Positions 1-7,123 of a stretch of 10,800 nucleotides of DNA are shown in pieces (positions within the stretch are counted from its first letter, which is position 1; each line of letters starts with the position of its first letter). Below the pieces are notes generated by a model. The model had not been told where the DNA came from. It did no database searches and was given only the letters and a program-made list of their open reading frames with translations. The translations under genes were made by a program, and so were the position numbers. The stretch lies in NCBI GenBank assembly GCA_029865445.1, contig JAOUGY010000111.1, positions 1 through 10,800 of the forward strand, given 5' to 3'. Source of the DNA: Acidimicrobiia bacterium (GTDB taxonomy: Bacteria > Actinomycetota > Acidimicrobiia > Spongiisociales > ZC4RG35).

Positions 1-327
1 TTGGAGGCGTCGGATCTCCTCGCGGCCGAAGGCGTTTCGGCCCGGGTGGTGAGCCTGCCGTGCTGGGAGTTGTTCTTCGCCCAGGACGACGAGTACCGGC
101 GCTCGGTGTTGGGGGAAGGCATCCCGAGAGTGGGGATCGAAGCCGGGGCCAGCTTCGGCTGGGAACGAATCGTCGGGGACGGCCCGATCATCGCCATCGA
201 CCGTTTCGGCGCTTCGGCCCCTGCCGATGTGCTCGCCGAAGAGTTCGGATTCACCCCGGAGCGAGTGGCGGCTGCCGTTGGGAGCTCGCTCGACCGGCGA
301 CAGGCCAACCGACACCATCCAGGCTGA
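1..327 (+). CDS. tkt: Transketolase, C-terminal fragment (5' end outside window)
   Basis: Transketolase is the thiamine-diphosphate enzyme of the pentose phosphate pathway that moves two-carbon ketol units between sugar phosphates in the cytoplasm. Only the last 108 codons are present; the frame is open from base 1, so the true start lies upstream. The visible part matches the family's C-terminal domain: a WELFFAQD segment (about residues 22-29 of the fragment), then VGIEAGASFGWE (about 44-55), then AIDRFGASAPADVL (about 65-78) and a closing FGFTPERV helix. These are the usual landmarks of the transketolase tail, and the protein ends soon after them, so the C-terminus looks intact. It is a housekeeping gene and marks the left border of the glycan locus; only 18 bp separate its TGA from the next ATG. 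No terminator is visible in that gap. Confidence 0.93.
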   Translation: MEASDLLAAEGVSARVVSLPCWELFFAQDDEYRRSVLGEGIPRVGIEAGASFGWERIVGDGPIIAIDRFGASAPADVLAEEFGFTPERVAAAVGSSLDRRQANRHHPG

Positions 328-336
328 AGGTAGACT
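309..336 (+). promoter_or_regulatory. Putative promoter of the export permease gene (leaderless type)
   Basis: A -35-like CCGACA (309-314) is followed after 16 bp by TAGACT (331-336), which fits the actinobacterial TANNNT -10 form. Only 9 bp separate the -10 box from the ATG at 346, so transcription would start at or within a few bases of the start codon. The nearest purine-rich stretch (GAAGG, 326-330) is 15 bp from the ATG, too far for a normal ribosome binding site. The -35 match is weak (four of six to TTGACA); the main support is that the same arrangement recurs at 9543 and 9614. Confidence 0.4.
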
Positions 337-345
337 GCTGCTCCG

Positions 346-1173
346 ATGGCGACAGCTTCCCACCGTCAGTCCGTGATTTCTCGCGCGCTCGATTATCTTC
401 GTGATCTTGCGCGTCGGCGCGAGTTTGCTTTAGCGCTGGGGACCGGGAACCTGAAGGCCCGCAACGCCAACACAGGCCTGGGGATCCTCTGGTGGGTTCT
501 GAACCCTCTCCTCTTGGGTGCCGTCTACTACCTGGTGTTCGGCGTCATATTCCCTGGGCGTCGACCGGACAACTTCCTCGTCTATTTACTCTCCGGCATG
601 TTCGTGTTCCACTTCACTAGCCAATCCATGACTGGCGGAGCAAACTCGATCATCAGCAACGCCAAGTTGCTTGCGAACCTGAGATTCCCTCGACTGATCC
701 TACCGATATCAGCACTCATCGAGGCGGCCTCGGGGTTCCTAGTATCTCTAGGCCTCCTCGTATCGATAGCCGTCATCACGGGCCAAGCTTCGATTACTCA
801 CCGAATTCTCTACCTACCTGTTGTCATAGGTGTTCACCTTCTGTTCAACCTCGGTCTCGGCGCGATGACTGCCCGCTTGGCCGTCCCGTTCCGTGACATC
901 AACAACCTGATCCCGTACATCAACAGGATTTGGTTGTACCTGTCGCCGATCATCTGGCCCCTCTCGTTTCTCGACGATGCGGAGCCGTGGGTTCGGACAG
1001 CGATACGTCTGAATCCCATGTACGACTTCATCGGCCTATACAGAAGCGCTCTGCTCGGTTCGCCGATCATCGCCGATCATGTGATCGGTGCGGTCGCGGC
1101 TGCTCTCGTTGTGGGTTTCCTCGGCATTGGCCTCTTCGTGAAGTACGAGGGCCACATGGTGAGGTACTTGTGA
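346..1173 (+). CDS. ABC-2 type polysaccharide export permease (Wzm/TagG-like)
   Basis: This is the membrane subunit of an ABC exporter that moves a lipid-linked or growing glycan across the cytoplasmic membrane. At 275 residues it has the usual length of the family. A basic amphipathic N-terminus (about 10-45) precedes roughly six hydrophobic segments, near 46-69, 77-95, 118-146, 154-180, 196-209 and 246-268. Family landmarks include LNPLLLGAVYYLVF at 52-65, the FRDI motif at 182-185, LSPIIWP at 199-205 and LNPMYDFIGLYRSALL at 222-237. The ATG at 346 is chosen because it follows the transketolase stop closely and has a promoter-like element just before it. The end overlaps the GTG of the ATPase gene by 4 bp, the classic pairing of permease and ATPase in these exporters. 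Which glycan it carries cannot be read from the permease. Its base composition looks less GC-rich than the transketolase, as is common in surface-glycan loci. Confidence 0.92.
   Translation: MATASHRQSVISRALDYLRDLARRREFALALGTGNLKARNANTGLGILWWVLNPLLLGAVYYLVFGVIFPGRRPDNFLVYLLSGMFVFHFTSQSMTGGANSIISNAKLLANLRFPRLILPISALIEAASGFLVSLGLLVSIAVITGQASITHRILYLPVVIGVHLLFNLGLGAMTARLAVPFRDINNLIPYINRIWLYLSPIIWPLSFLDDAEPWVRTAIRLNPMYDFIGLYRSALLGSPIIADHVIGAVAAALVVGFLGIGLFVKYEGHMVRYL
1061..1080 (+). repeat. Perfect tandem duplication of a 10-bp word inside the permease gene
   Basis: CGCCGATCAT occurs twice in direct succession (1061-1070, 1071-1080), and a third copy lies at 944-953. The second copy also forms an inverted repeat with the next bases: CCGATCA (1073-1079), two-base spacer, TGATCGG (1082-1088). 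All copies are in coding sequence, where the first and third encode SPII. With a 10-bp unit the two tandem copies are read in different frames. This may be chance or slippage; no function is assigned. Confidence 0.6.
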
Positions 1174-1901
1174 GCAGACCTGCGCTGATGGTCGATCGAG
1201 TGAGTGTCCGGTATCGACCCTACGTTGACCGCAAGCCGACTCTCCGGCGATCGCTAGCCAGTCTTCGCTCGCGGGCGACAACCGAGGTCGTCGCACTGGA
1301 CGACGTCTCGTTTCGAGTCGAGAAGGGCGAGGCGTTCGGGATCGTCGGCCGCAATGGAGCCGGCAAGAGCACACTCCTTCGGGTAATGGCCCGGACTCTT
1401 CGACCGAACGAGGGCAGGGTCGTGGTCAACGGCCGCGCGTCAACGTTGTTGCAACTCGGCGTCGGATTCAATCCGGAGTTATCCGGGCGCCGAAACGTGT
1501 ATCTGGGTGGTCTCGCGTCGGGACTTCGTCGCGCAGAGATCGACCAGGTGTTCGATGACGTTGTCGAATTCGCAGGCCTCGGAGAGGCGATCGATCGCCC
1601 GGTAAAGACGTACTCCTCCGGAATGTTCTCGCGGCTTGCATTTTCGGTCTCGATGCACCTCGATCCCGACATCATCCTGCTGGACGAGGTTCTTGCGGTT
1701 GGCGACGCCGAGTTCCGCAAGAAGGGAATCCAGACAATGCGCCAATTGCTTGAGCGATCCGGCACGATCGTCTTTGTCTCGCACGCACTCCCGCAGGTGG
1801 TTGACTTCTGCAGTCGGGCGATGTGGTTGGACGCGGGCCGCGTTCGCCTGATCGGTCCCTCGGCTGACGTGGTCGAGGCTTATCAGGGCAGTCTGCGGTG
1901 A
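1170..1901 (+). CDS. ABC transporter ATP-binding protein for polysaccharide export (Wzt/TagH-like, short form)
   Basis: This is the cytoplasmic ATPase that drives the permease encoded just upstream. The 243-residue protein has every canonical motif in order: Walker A GRNGAGKST at 60-68, a Q-loop region LLQLGVGFNPELSG at 93-106, the signature YSSGM at 148-152, Walker B DIILLDE at 167-173 and the H-loop SHAL around His205. The GVGF-NPELSGRRN segment is typical of polysaccharide and teichoic acid exporters. GTG at 1170 is chosen because it makes a 4-bp overlap with the permease stop, suggesting translational coupling; an ATG at 1188 in the same frame is the alternative. The frame stays open far upstream (to 930), but that stretch is antisense-like translation of the permease gene. 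The protein ends soon after the nucleotide-binding domain, so the C-terminal carbohydrate-binding domain of some Wzt proteins is absent. The gene is followed by a 171-bp gap. Confidence 0.93.
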   Translation: MSRPALMVDRVSVRYRPYVDRKPTLRRSLASLRSRATTEVVALDDVSFRVEKGEAFGIVGRNGAGKSTLLRVMARTLRPNEGRVVVNGRASTLLQLGVGFNPELSGRRNVYLGGLASGLRRAEIDQVFDDVVEFAGLGEAIDRPVKTYSSGMFSRLAFSVSMHLDPDIILLDEVLAVGDAEFRKKGIQTMRQLLERSGTIVFVSHALPQVVDFCSRAMWLDAGRVRLIGPSADVVEAYQGSLR

Positions 1902-2072
1902 TGCACCGGTCTGTGTGGCCGTCGTCGCCACCTCGCCATTTGGATGGGTCTCCTGGTCGACTGCGAACCCACGATCTCGAAGCGGACCGGATATTCGAGC
2001 GTGAGGTTGCGATGTCTGCGCGAGCGCGTCGGGTTAGGGTGCCCGTCGGGATGTGCCTTTAGGAGGTTGAAA
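1902..2072 (+). other. Intergenic gap with a weak promoter candidate
   Basis: This 171-bp gap separates the exporter pair from the large enzyme gene. TAGGGT (2035-2040) could be a TANNNT -10 box with a start of transcription near 2047; the sequence about 16 bp further up (TGTCTG, 2013-2018) is a poor -35. The frame of the next gene is open back to an ATG at 1944, but that extension has no recognisable domain and no ribosome site, so it is treated as non-coding. No hairpin followed by a T run was found, so read-through from the exporter genes is equally possible. Confidence 0.3.
2061..2066 (+). promoter_or_regulatory. Shine-Dalgarno site AGGAGG of the large sulfotransferase-glycosyltransferase gene
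   Basis: A full AGGAGG lies 6 bp before GTG at 2073 and 12 bp before ATG at 2079, both in the same frame. The spacing favours the GTG; the two starts differ by only two residues. This is the clearest ribosome binding site in the window and decides the start against the upstream ATG at 1944. Confidence 0.75.
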
Positions 2073-5000
2073 GTGGAAATGAGCTCCGAGACGCTCGACC
2101 TGCTTGCTGAGGCAAGTGTGCAGTCGACCCGCGGGTCGGTGCTCCCACTCGCGCCGGTGTGGGTCATCGGGTCGCCCCGTTCCGGTACCACCTGGTTCGG
2201 GAGGATTCTGGACTCGAATCCGGCCCTGTTCATCACTGAAGAAACCCGTGTCATGAGCATGCTCAATCGCGTGGTGAATCGACTTGCCCAGGACCGCTGG
2301 CTTCTGCAGCGCGGACAGAAGGCGATGATCAGGCGGCTGGGTGCAGACCTCCCGGGGCTGGTTGAGCGCTTCTATTCCGATCTCGGTGCTCGGCCGGATC
2401 AGCGGTGGGGTGACAAGCACCCTCATTACGCCGACCGGCGACGGGATCCCGAGTGTCTGACGCTCATCAATGCGCTGTTTCCGGACTCGCAGTTCATACA
2501 TCTGATTCGCGACGGGAGGGCGGTTGCCGCCTCTTTCCGTGACCTTGGATGGGGCAACCTCGAATACTCGGCTGAGATCTGGGTGAATCACGTCCGTCAC
2601 GCACGAGAGTTCGGTCAGACGCTCCCACCGGAGCGGTACCTCGAAGTGCGCTATGAGGACCTCGTCCAGGACACGAGGAGCGAGGCTGAGCGTGTCCATG
2701 AGTTTCTGGGCGTTCCTTGGCATGACCGCGTGGACCAGTTCTTGGCTGAGGGCGCTGCAAAGCCGTGGTCGGCGCCCACGACGAGTGATTCCGAACTCGG
2801 CAAGAGCACTTGGGCGGAGAGGTTCGAAGACGATGAGGTAGCTCGAGTTTTGGAGACGCAGGGCCCCACGCTCGTAGAGCTGGGCTATTTACCGCACTAC
2901 GAGCCACCGCCGGCTGAGACCGTTCTCGAAGATGACGTGGTTCTGGGGGCCAAGAGCAGGTCGACGCCAGTGGACGAACGCGTCGCGTTCCTTCTGGTTG
3001 GGATGGCGCGGTCGGGAACCACTCTGTTGCAGAGATTGGCGTCCGAGCTGCGCGGTGTGTGGGTCCCGCAGGAAACCCACTTCTGGCGACACGCCCCGAT
3101 CCTCGCCCAACAATTCGATTTTCCCATCGATCGGAAGGACGCCAGGCGCGCTCTGGCGTGGTTTGTATCGCGAGAGTCATCGGAGTCCCTTGGCCTTGAC
3201 CCCGACGAGCTGGTGTCGGGGCTCGGCGAAGAGTCCTACCTCTGGGATCTGTTCGTCGCGGTCGTCGCCCGCCTTGCGCCCGAAGACGCGGTGATCCTCG
3301 GCGAGAAGACGCCGGACCACCTTCGGTGGACCCGGCAATTGCTCGAGGCCCTGCCACACCTCCACATTTTCGGGTTGATTCGGGATCCACGGGCCGTATT
3401 CCGTTCGCAGAAGGGTGTTCCATGGGGGATCGAAGACCCATGGGTCTTCTCGGAGAAGTGGCTGGAGTTGACTCGTCTTCTAGCGGATCTGCAGGTCACC
3501 CATCCGGATCGGGTCACGGTCTTCAAATACGAGGCGATGACCGACCAGCCGGGGGAGGTTCGAACGCGAATCGCTCAGGCGTTGGGCATCAAGGACGAGG
3601 CCCGGCCACTCGACGGAGAGATGGGCGGGGGCTTGTTTGATGAGAGTGAGTGGTGGAAGAAGAACACGTTCGGCGAGGTCCGCGCGGCCGGCGACGAGTG
3701 GCGGAACAGCCTGAGCGACGAAGAACGAGCGATCATCGAGTACCGCTGTGGATTGGCGATGAGCGAGTGGGGCTACCCAACGGATAGCCTGGAACGGCCG
3801 GAGATCCCCGACGATCTCGCCGATCGACTGGGTCCAACGCTTCGAGCAGGGCACGAGGCCGCGGCAAACGTGCTCCCAATAGGGTCTGCCCAGGCCGCGG
3901 CCTGGGCCCACACGCCCTACCGGCGCGCGGCCCGCTGGCAATCGCGGGCGGAAGCGCAGGCAGCTGAGACCAAACGAATGCGGGCATGGGTCGAGGCCGA
4001 GAAAGCCCAGCTCGCCGAATGGAAGGAACAAGCCAGAAATCTCGCTGCGATTGACGCCGGGCTGTCCCGACGAACCACGGAGCTCGAGGACAGTGCCCGA
4101 AAACTCGAGTCGGAAGTGGCTTCGCTCCGGACATCGTCCGCATCGTGGAAGTCACGGGCTGAAGAGCTTCGAGGGGAGAGGGATGCCCTTGGTCAGCGGG
4201 TCGATCGGGCGGAGCTGGGATACCTGCGATCGGAGCGGCGCGCTCGCGTTGTCGCGGGAGAGATGAAGAGACTCAAGGCTCGTCGGTGGTGGCGGCTTGG
4301 TCAGGTGCTTGCTCGTTGGTTCGACAAGCCGTGGCGCGTTGACAGATTGGGGCGTGGGATCGTTGATCTCGCTCGATCTCGAGCACTCCCAGCGCGGCCG
4401 AACTTGAGCGATCTCGATGAGCGGATCACGTTGAGGACACGCCGATTGCCAGAGTCCGGGTCCAGCAGAGAGAAAGCCCGCCATCTCATCGACGGCGGCC
4501 AGTACGAAGCTGCACTGGAAACTGTCGAGGGGGATGCCGCGCTATCGGCAACCGCCACGGGTCGTCTTCTGGCGCGAGACGCGCACATCAAACTCGGTGA
4601 GCTGACCGCAGCGCTTCAGGATGTGCGAGACGCGCTCCGGGTCGAGGACAGCACCGGTCTGCGGATGCAAGAGCGAGTTTTGGTTGGGCGGTTGAGGGAA
4701 ACGGAAACCTGGTGGCTCCCTGATGCCGGCGAGCCGCTCGCGGACTTCAACGCGGACCGATCGAAGATTCTCCATGTCCTCAAGGAGTCTCTCCCATTCT
4801 TTGAACGGGGCTACACCATGCGCTCCCACAGCACATTGCTTGCACAACGGAACGCGGGTTACGAACCCGTCGTCGTGACCTCACTCGGTTTCCCCCGGGA
4901 ACAGGGCGTGGAGGACTTCGCCGAGGTCGATTTGATCGACGGCATAGTCCATCATCGCCTCGACTTGGGCCCCTCTTACGACGGCACGAGCGTGCCCTAC

Positions 5001-5981
5001 GACCTCCGCCTCTCGGACCACGCCACGATGGCCGCTCGGCTCGCCGAGGTGGTGCAACCCGGCTTGATCCAGTCCGGTTCCGGATATCGCGGATATGAGA
5101 CCGCGTTGGTGGGACTGGCGGTTGCGCGGCGGCTCGGTATCCCCATGATCTACGAGATTCGTAGCTTCCTCGAGCAAACGTGGACTGCCGAAGTTGATCG
5201 GAGTGAGGCTGGGGAGTACTACCGCCGTCGGTTCGACCAAGAAGTGCGGTGCCTGAAGGATGCCGACCACGTCATCACCATCGCCGATTCGATGAAGCAG
5301 GAGATCATTGGACGCGGGATCGATCCAGACAAGATCGATGTGGTTCCGAATGTGGTGGATGTCGACAGGTTCGCGCCTCGCCCCAAGAATGCTGAACTTG
5401 CCAAACTGTACGGCGTCCACGATCGGTTTGTCCTGGGGTACATTTCCAATCTCGGGTGGCGGGAAGGGATCGACAACCTCGTTCGTGCGGTGGCGGTCCT
5501 GCGAAGAAAGGGCTATGACGTCGCCGGTCTCGTTGCAGGGGAGGGACCCGAATTGGATTCTTTGACGAGCCTGGTGGCCGAGTTGGGATTGGAGGCCGAT
5601 TTTGTCTTCACGGGCCACATCCCGAACGATGAGATCGAGGAACACTATGCGCTGATCGACTTGTTCGTGATACCTCGAGTCGATGATCGAGCCGCGCGCC
5701 TCGTCACTCCACTCAAACCACTGGAGGCGATGGCGATGGGGCTCCCAGTGATTGCCGCGGATCTGCCGGCCCTGCGAGAACTTGCCAGCCCAGGGGATAG
5801 AGGGATGGTTTTTGCCCCCTCGGATCCTGACGATCTTGCCAGGGTGGCCGCAGACCTCATCACCGATGTGGGCACGAGGCACCGGCTCGCCGCGGCAGGT
5901 CAGGCTTGGGTGAGGGCTGACCGAACACTTGAATCGAACACGCGACGCTACGCAGAGATTCTCTCGAGGGCCCTCAAATGA
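2073..5981 (+). CDS. Multidomain enzyme: tandem sulfotransferases, coiled coil, TPR-like region and GT4 glycosyltransferase
   Basis: The uninterrupted frame encodes 1302 residues. Sulfotransferase domain 1 (about 28-273) has the PAPS 5'-phosphosulfate loop GSPRSGTTW at 33-41, DKHPHY at 114-119 and the 3'-phosphate motif IRDGRAVAASF at 145-155. Sulfotransferase domain 2 (about 303-568) repeats the plan with GMARSGTTLL at 310-319, QETHFW near 333-338, EKTPDH at 411-416 and LIRDPRAVFRS at 435-445. A charged coiled coil (about 610-735) ends in RRWWRLG (737-743). A helical stretch with two TPR-like units (about 796-880) leads to a GT4 GT-B domain (about 898-1302) with RGYTMRSHS, DVVPNVVDVDRF at 1089-1100, a GxISNLGWREGI segment, and TPLKPLEAMAMGLPV at 1212-1226. 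The likely roles are sulfation of a glycan from PAPS and addition of a sugar from a nucleotide donor, in the cytoplasm or at the inner membrane. No signal peptide is seen. The stop overlaps the next ATG by 4 bp. Domain assignments are strong; substrates are unknown. Confidence 0.9.
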   Translation: MEMSSETLDLLAEASVQSTRGSVLPLAPVWVIGSPRSGTTWFGRILDSNPALFITEETRVMSMLNRVVNRLAQDRWLLQRGQKAMIRRLGADLPGLVERFYSDLGARPDQRWGDKHPHYADRRRDPECLTLINALFPDSQFIHLIRDGRAVAASFRDLGWGNLEYSAEIWVNHVRHAREFGQTLPPERYLEVRYEDLVQDTRSEAERVHEFLGVPWHDRVDQFLAEGAAKPWSAPTTSDSELGKSTWAERFEDDEVARVLETQGPTLVELGYLPHYEPPPAETVLEDDVVLGAKSRSTPVDERVAFLLVGMARSGTTLLQRLASELRGVWVPQETHFWRHAPILAQQFDFPIDRKDARRALAWFVSRESSESLGLDPDELVSGLGEESYLWDLFVAVVARLAPEDAVILGEKTPDHLRWTRQLLEALPHLHIFGLIRDPRAVFRSQKGVPWGIEDPWVFSEKWLELTRLLADLQVTHPDRVTVFKYEAMTDQPGEVRTRIAQALGIKDEARPLDGEMGGGLFDESEWWKKNTFGEVRAAGDEWRNSLSDEERAIIEYRCGLAMSEWGYPTDSLERPEIPDDLADRLGPTLRAGHEAAANVLPIGSAQAAAWAHTPYRRAARWQSRAEAQAAETKRMRAWVEAEKAQLAEWKEQARNLAAIDAGLSRRTTELEDSARKLESEVASLRTSSASWKSRAEELRGERDALGQRVDRAELGYLRSERRARVVAGEMKRLKARRWWRLGQVLARWFDKPWRVDRLGRGIVDLARSRALPARPNLSDLDERITLRTRRLPESGSSREKARHLIDGGQYEAALETVEGDAALSATATGRLLARDAHIKLGELTAALQDVRDALRVEDSTGLRMQERVLVGRLRETETWWLPDAGEPLADFNADRSKILHVLKESLPFFERGYTMRSHSTLLAQRNAGYEPVVVTSLGFPREQGVEDFAEVDLIDGIVHHRLDLGPSYDGTSVPYDLRLSDHATMAARLAEVVQPGLIQSGSGYRGYETALVGLAVARRLGIPMIYEIRSFLEQTWTAEVDRSEAGEYYRRRFDQEVRCLKDADHVITIADSMKQEIIGRGIDPDKIDVVPNVVDVDRFAPRPKNAELAKLYGVHDRFVLGYISNLGWREGIDNLVRAVAVLRRKGYDVAGLVAGEGPELDSLTSLVAELGLEADFVFTGHIPNDEIEEHYALIDLFVIPRVDDRAARLVTPLKPLEAMAMGLPVIAADLPALRELASPGDRGMVFAPSDPDDLARVAADLITDVGTRHRLAAAGQAWVRADRTLESNTRRYAEILSRALK
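3432..3449 (+). repeat. 18-bp perfect palindrome within the second sulfotransferase domain
   Basis: GAAGACCCA (3432-3440) is followed with no spacer by its reverse complement TGGGTCTTC (3441-3449). It lies over codons 454-459 (EDPWVF). The flanking bases (3431, 3450) break the symmetry. The nearby CCATGGG at 3420-3426 adds a further overlapping inverted repeat with CCCATGG at 3437-3443. It may be chance plus codon choice; no function is assigned. Confidence 0.6.
3888..3907 (+). repeat. 20-bp perfect palindrome at the start of the coiled-coil coding region
   Basis: GCCCAGGCCG (3888-3897) is followed directly by its reverse complement CGGCCTGGGC (3898-3907). It codes for the Ala-rich AQAAAW stretch around residues 606-611, just where the second sulfotransferase domain gives way to the coiled coil. 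It is all G/C except for one A and one T, so it could form a cruciform or a very stable hairpin. Symmetry stops at 3887/3908. Confidence 0.65.
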
Positions 5982-7123
5982 GCGCGCTGATCCCGCAAAT
6001 CCCCGCTCACGCGGATGTATCGCGGGCCGTGCGTTCTCTACGTTCCGAGTCGCATCCAATCGTTCTCGGTTACCACCCCGTGGCCCGTATGAACCCTTTT
6101 CAGTCGTTGCTGTATCGGAACGCCTACGATCAAGGATTCGCCGCCGTTCCTCTGGTCGGGCTCGACGAGATACCTTCGCTGCGCACCGCCACGAGCATGG
6201 GCGCGCTCCCGGTGTTGCATATTCATTGGACCGCTGACGTATTGCGGTCGGCGGGCTCCACGCACGAGGCGCGCGCTGCAAAGGACCGCTACCTCGGCGT
6301 TCTGGAAAGTATGCGCAGCGAAGGGGTCCGACTGGTCTGGACCGTGCACAACGTCTTGCCGCATGGCTGCCCACACCCTGGGGTCGAAGCTGAGCTGCGG
6401 GCATCTCTCGCCTCGATGTGTGACGTGGTCCACATCATGAATCCCAGAACGATGGACTTCACCGCCGATCACTATCCGATCCCTGACGATCGTGTGATGT
6501 CGGTTCCGCATCCCTCCTACAACGGTGCATATCCGAAGCACTTTGAAAAACGGATGGTCCGGTTCGAAATTGGCTTCGAGCCGAGTGATCTCGTGGTCGG
6601 AATCCTCGGCTCGATTCAACCGTACAAGGGGATTGGCAGGTTTCTCGATGCCCTCGAGACAGCGCGGCTGAAAGAACCTCGATTGCGAGGTTTGGTCGCT
6701 GGAATCCCGGGGGGAGACGTTGGGTCGGTGGAGTTGATTCAACGCCTGGAGCGAGACGAGACCGTCCTCTCGGTCCCGCGGCGTCTTGATGACACGACCC
6801 TCTCAAGGCTGCTCACTGCCCTTGACCTCCTAGTCCTTCCATACGACGCCAGCCTCAACTCAGGAGCTGCTCTCCTTGGCCTTGCCTTCGGACGGCCGAT
6901 CCTCGCCCCGCGCGTAGGACAGTTCGATGTGCTCGAATCGCTTGGTCTCTGCGTGGTTTATGACCCGTCGGACCCCGGTGCGCTCGCATCAAGTTTGGGA
7001 GAGGCATCAGCAATCGTGGCTGAGCACGATCCTGGCAGGGCGGCAGGTTACTGCGCAGCGAGTGATGCCACCATCGTGTCGACGGCGTTCTTTCAAGGTC
7101 TCAGGGAGAGGATCTCGCCATGA
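5978..7123 (+). CDS. GT-B glycosyltransferase (GT4-like)
   Basis: This 381-residue protein probably transfers a sugar from a nucleotide donor to the growing glycan on the cytoplasmic side. The N-terminal Rossmann half contains VLHIHWT at 79-85 and LVWTVHNVLPH at 119-129, a pair of strand-end motifs common in polysaccharide glycosyltransferases. The C-terminal half begins near VGILGSIQPYKGI (207-219), with the GxIxPYKG signature of GT-B enzymes, and ends with LLVLPYD (284-290) and NSGAALLGLAFGRPILAP (294-311), the donor-binding region. The length is normal for a single GT4-type enzyme. ATG at 5978 overlaps the preceding TGA by 4 bp and the gene's own TGA overlaps the next ATG by 4 bp, so translation is likely coupled on both sides. 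No signal peptide or membrane helix is seen. The exact GT family and the sugar transferred cannot be fixed by eye. Confidence 0.85.
   Translation: MSALIPQIPAHADVSRAVRSLRSESHPIVLGYHPVARMNPFQSLLYRNAYDQGFAAVPLVGLDEIPSLRTATSMGALPVLHIHWTADVLRSAGSTHEARAAKDRYLGVLESMRSEGVRLVWTVHNVLPHGCPHPGVEAELRASLASMCDVVHIMNPRTMDFTADHYPIPDDRVMSVPHPSYNGAYPKHFEKRMVRFEIGFEPSDLVVGILGSIQPYKGIGRFLDALETARLKEPRLRGLVAGIPGGDVGSVELIQRLERDETVLSVPRRLDDTTLSRLLTALDLLVLPYDASLNSGAALLGLAFGRPILAPRVGQFDVLESLGLCVVYDPSDPGALASSLGEASAIVAEHDPGRAAGYCAASDATIVSTAFFQGLRERISP

Noticed and set aside
738..752. Small hairpin CCTAG-TATCT-CTAGG in the permease gene
   Set aside because: A five-pair stem within coding sequence without a T run is not a terminator and is easily due to chance.
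930..1169. N-terminal extension of the ABC ATPase back to 930
   Set aside because: It lies wholly inside the permease gene in another frame and reads as low-complexity Arg/Ser/Cys sequence; the ATPase fold is complete from 1170.
1586..1599. 14-bp perfect palindrome GGCGATC/GATCGCC in the ATPase gene
   Set aside because: About one such palindrome is expected by chance in a GC-rich window of this size.
1944..2072. N-terminal extension of the large enzyme to the ATG at 1944
   Set aside because: The added residues are rich in Arg and Cys and resemble no domain, no ribosome binding site precedes 1944, and an AGGAGG stands 6 bp before the GTG at 2073.
2494..3441. 315-codon open frame on the - strand
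   Set aside because: It is antisense to both sulfotransferase domains, with the Arg/Pro/Ser-rich composition typical of high-GC shadow frames.
5697..5750. Possible loss of the first Glu of the GT4 EX7E motif in the giant enzyme (Arg1209/Leu1210 before VTPLKPLEAM)
   Set aside because: From memory, related GT4 enzymes with the TPLKPLEAMAMG segment often lack this first Glu, so I do not count it as a sign of inactivity.
4881..6404. 507-codon open frame on the - strand
   Set aside because: It is the antisense shadow of the GT4 domain and the next glycosyltransferase; it has no recognisable motifs, is rich in Arg/His/Pro, and the + strand genes are unambiguous.
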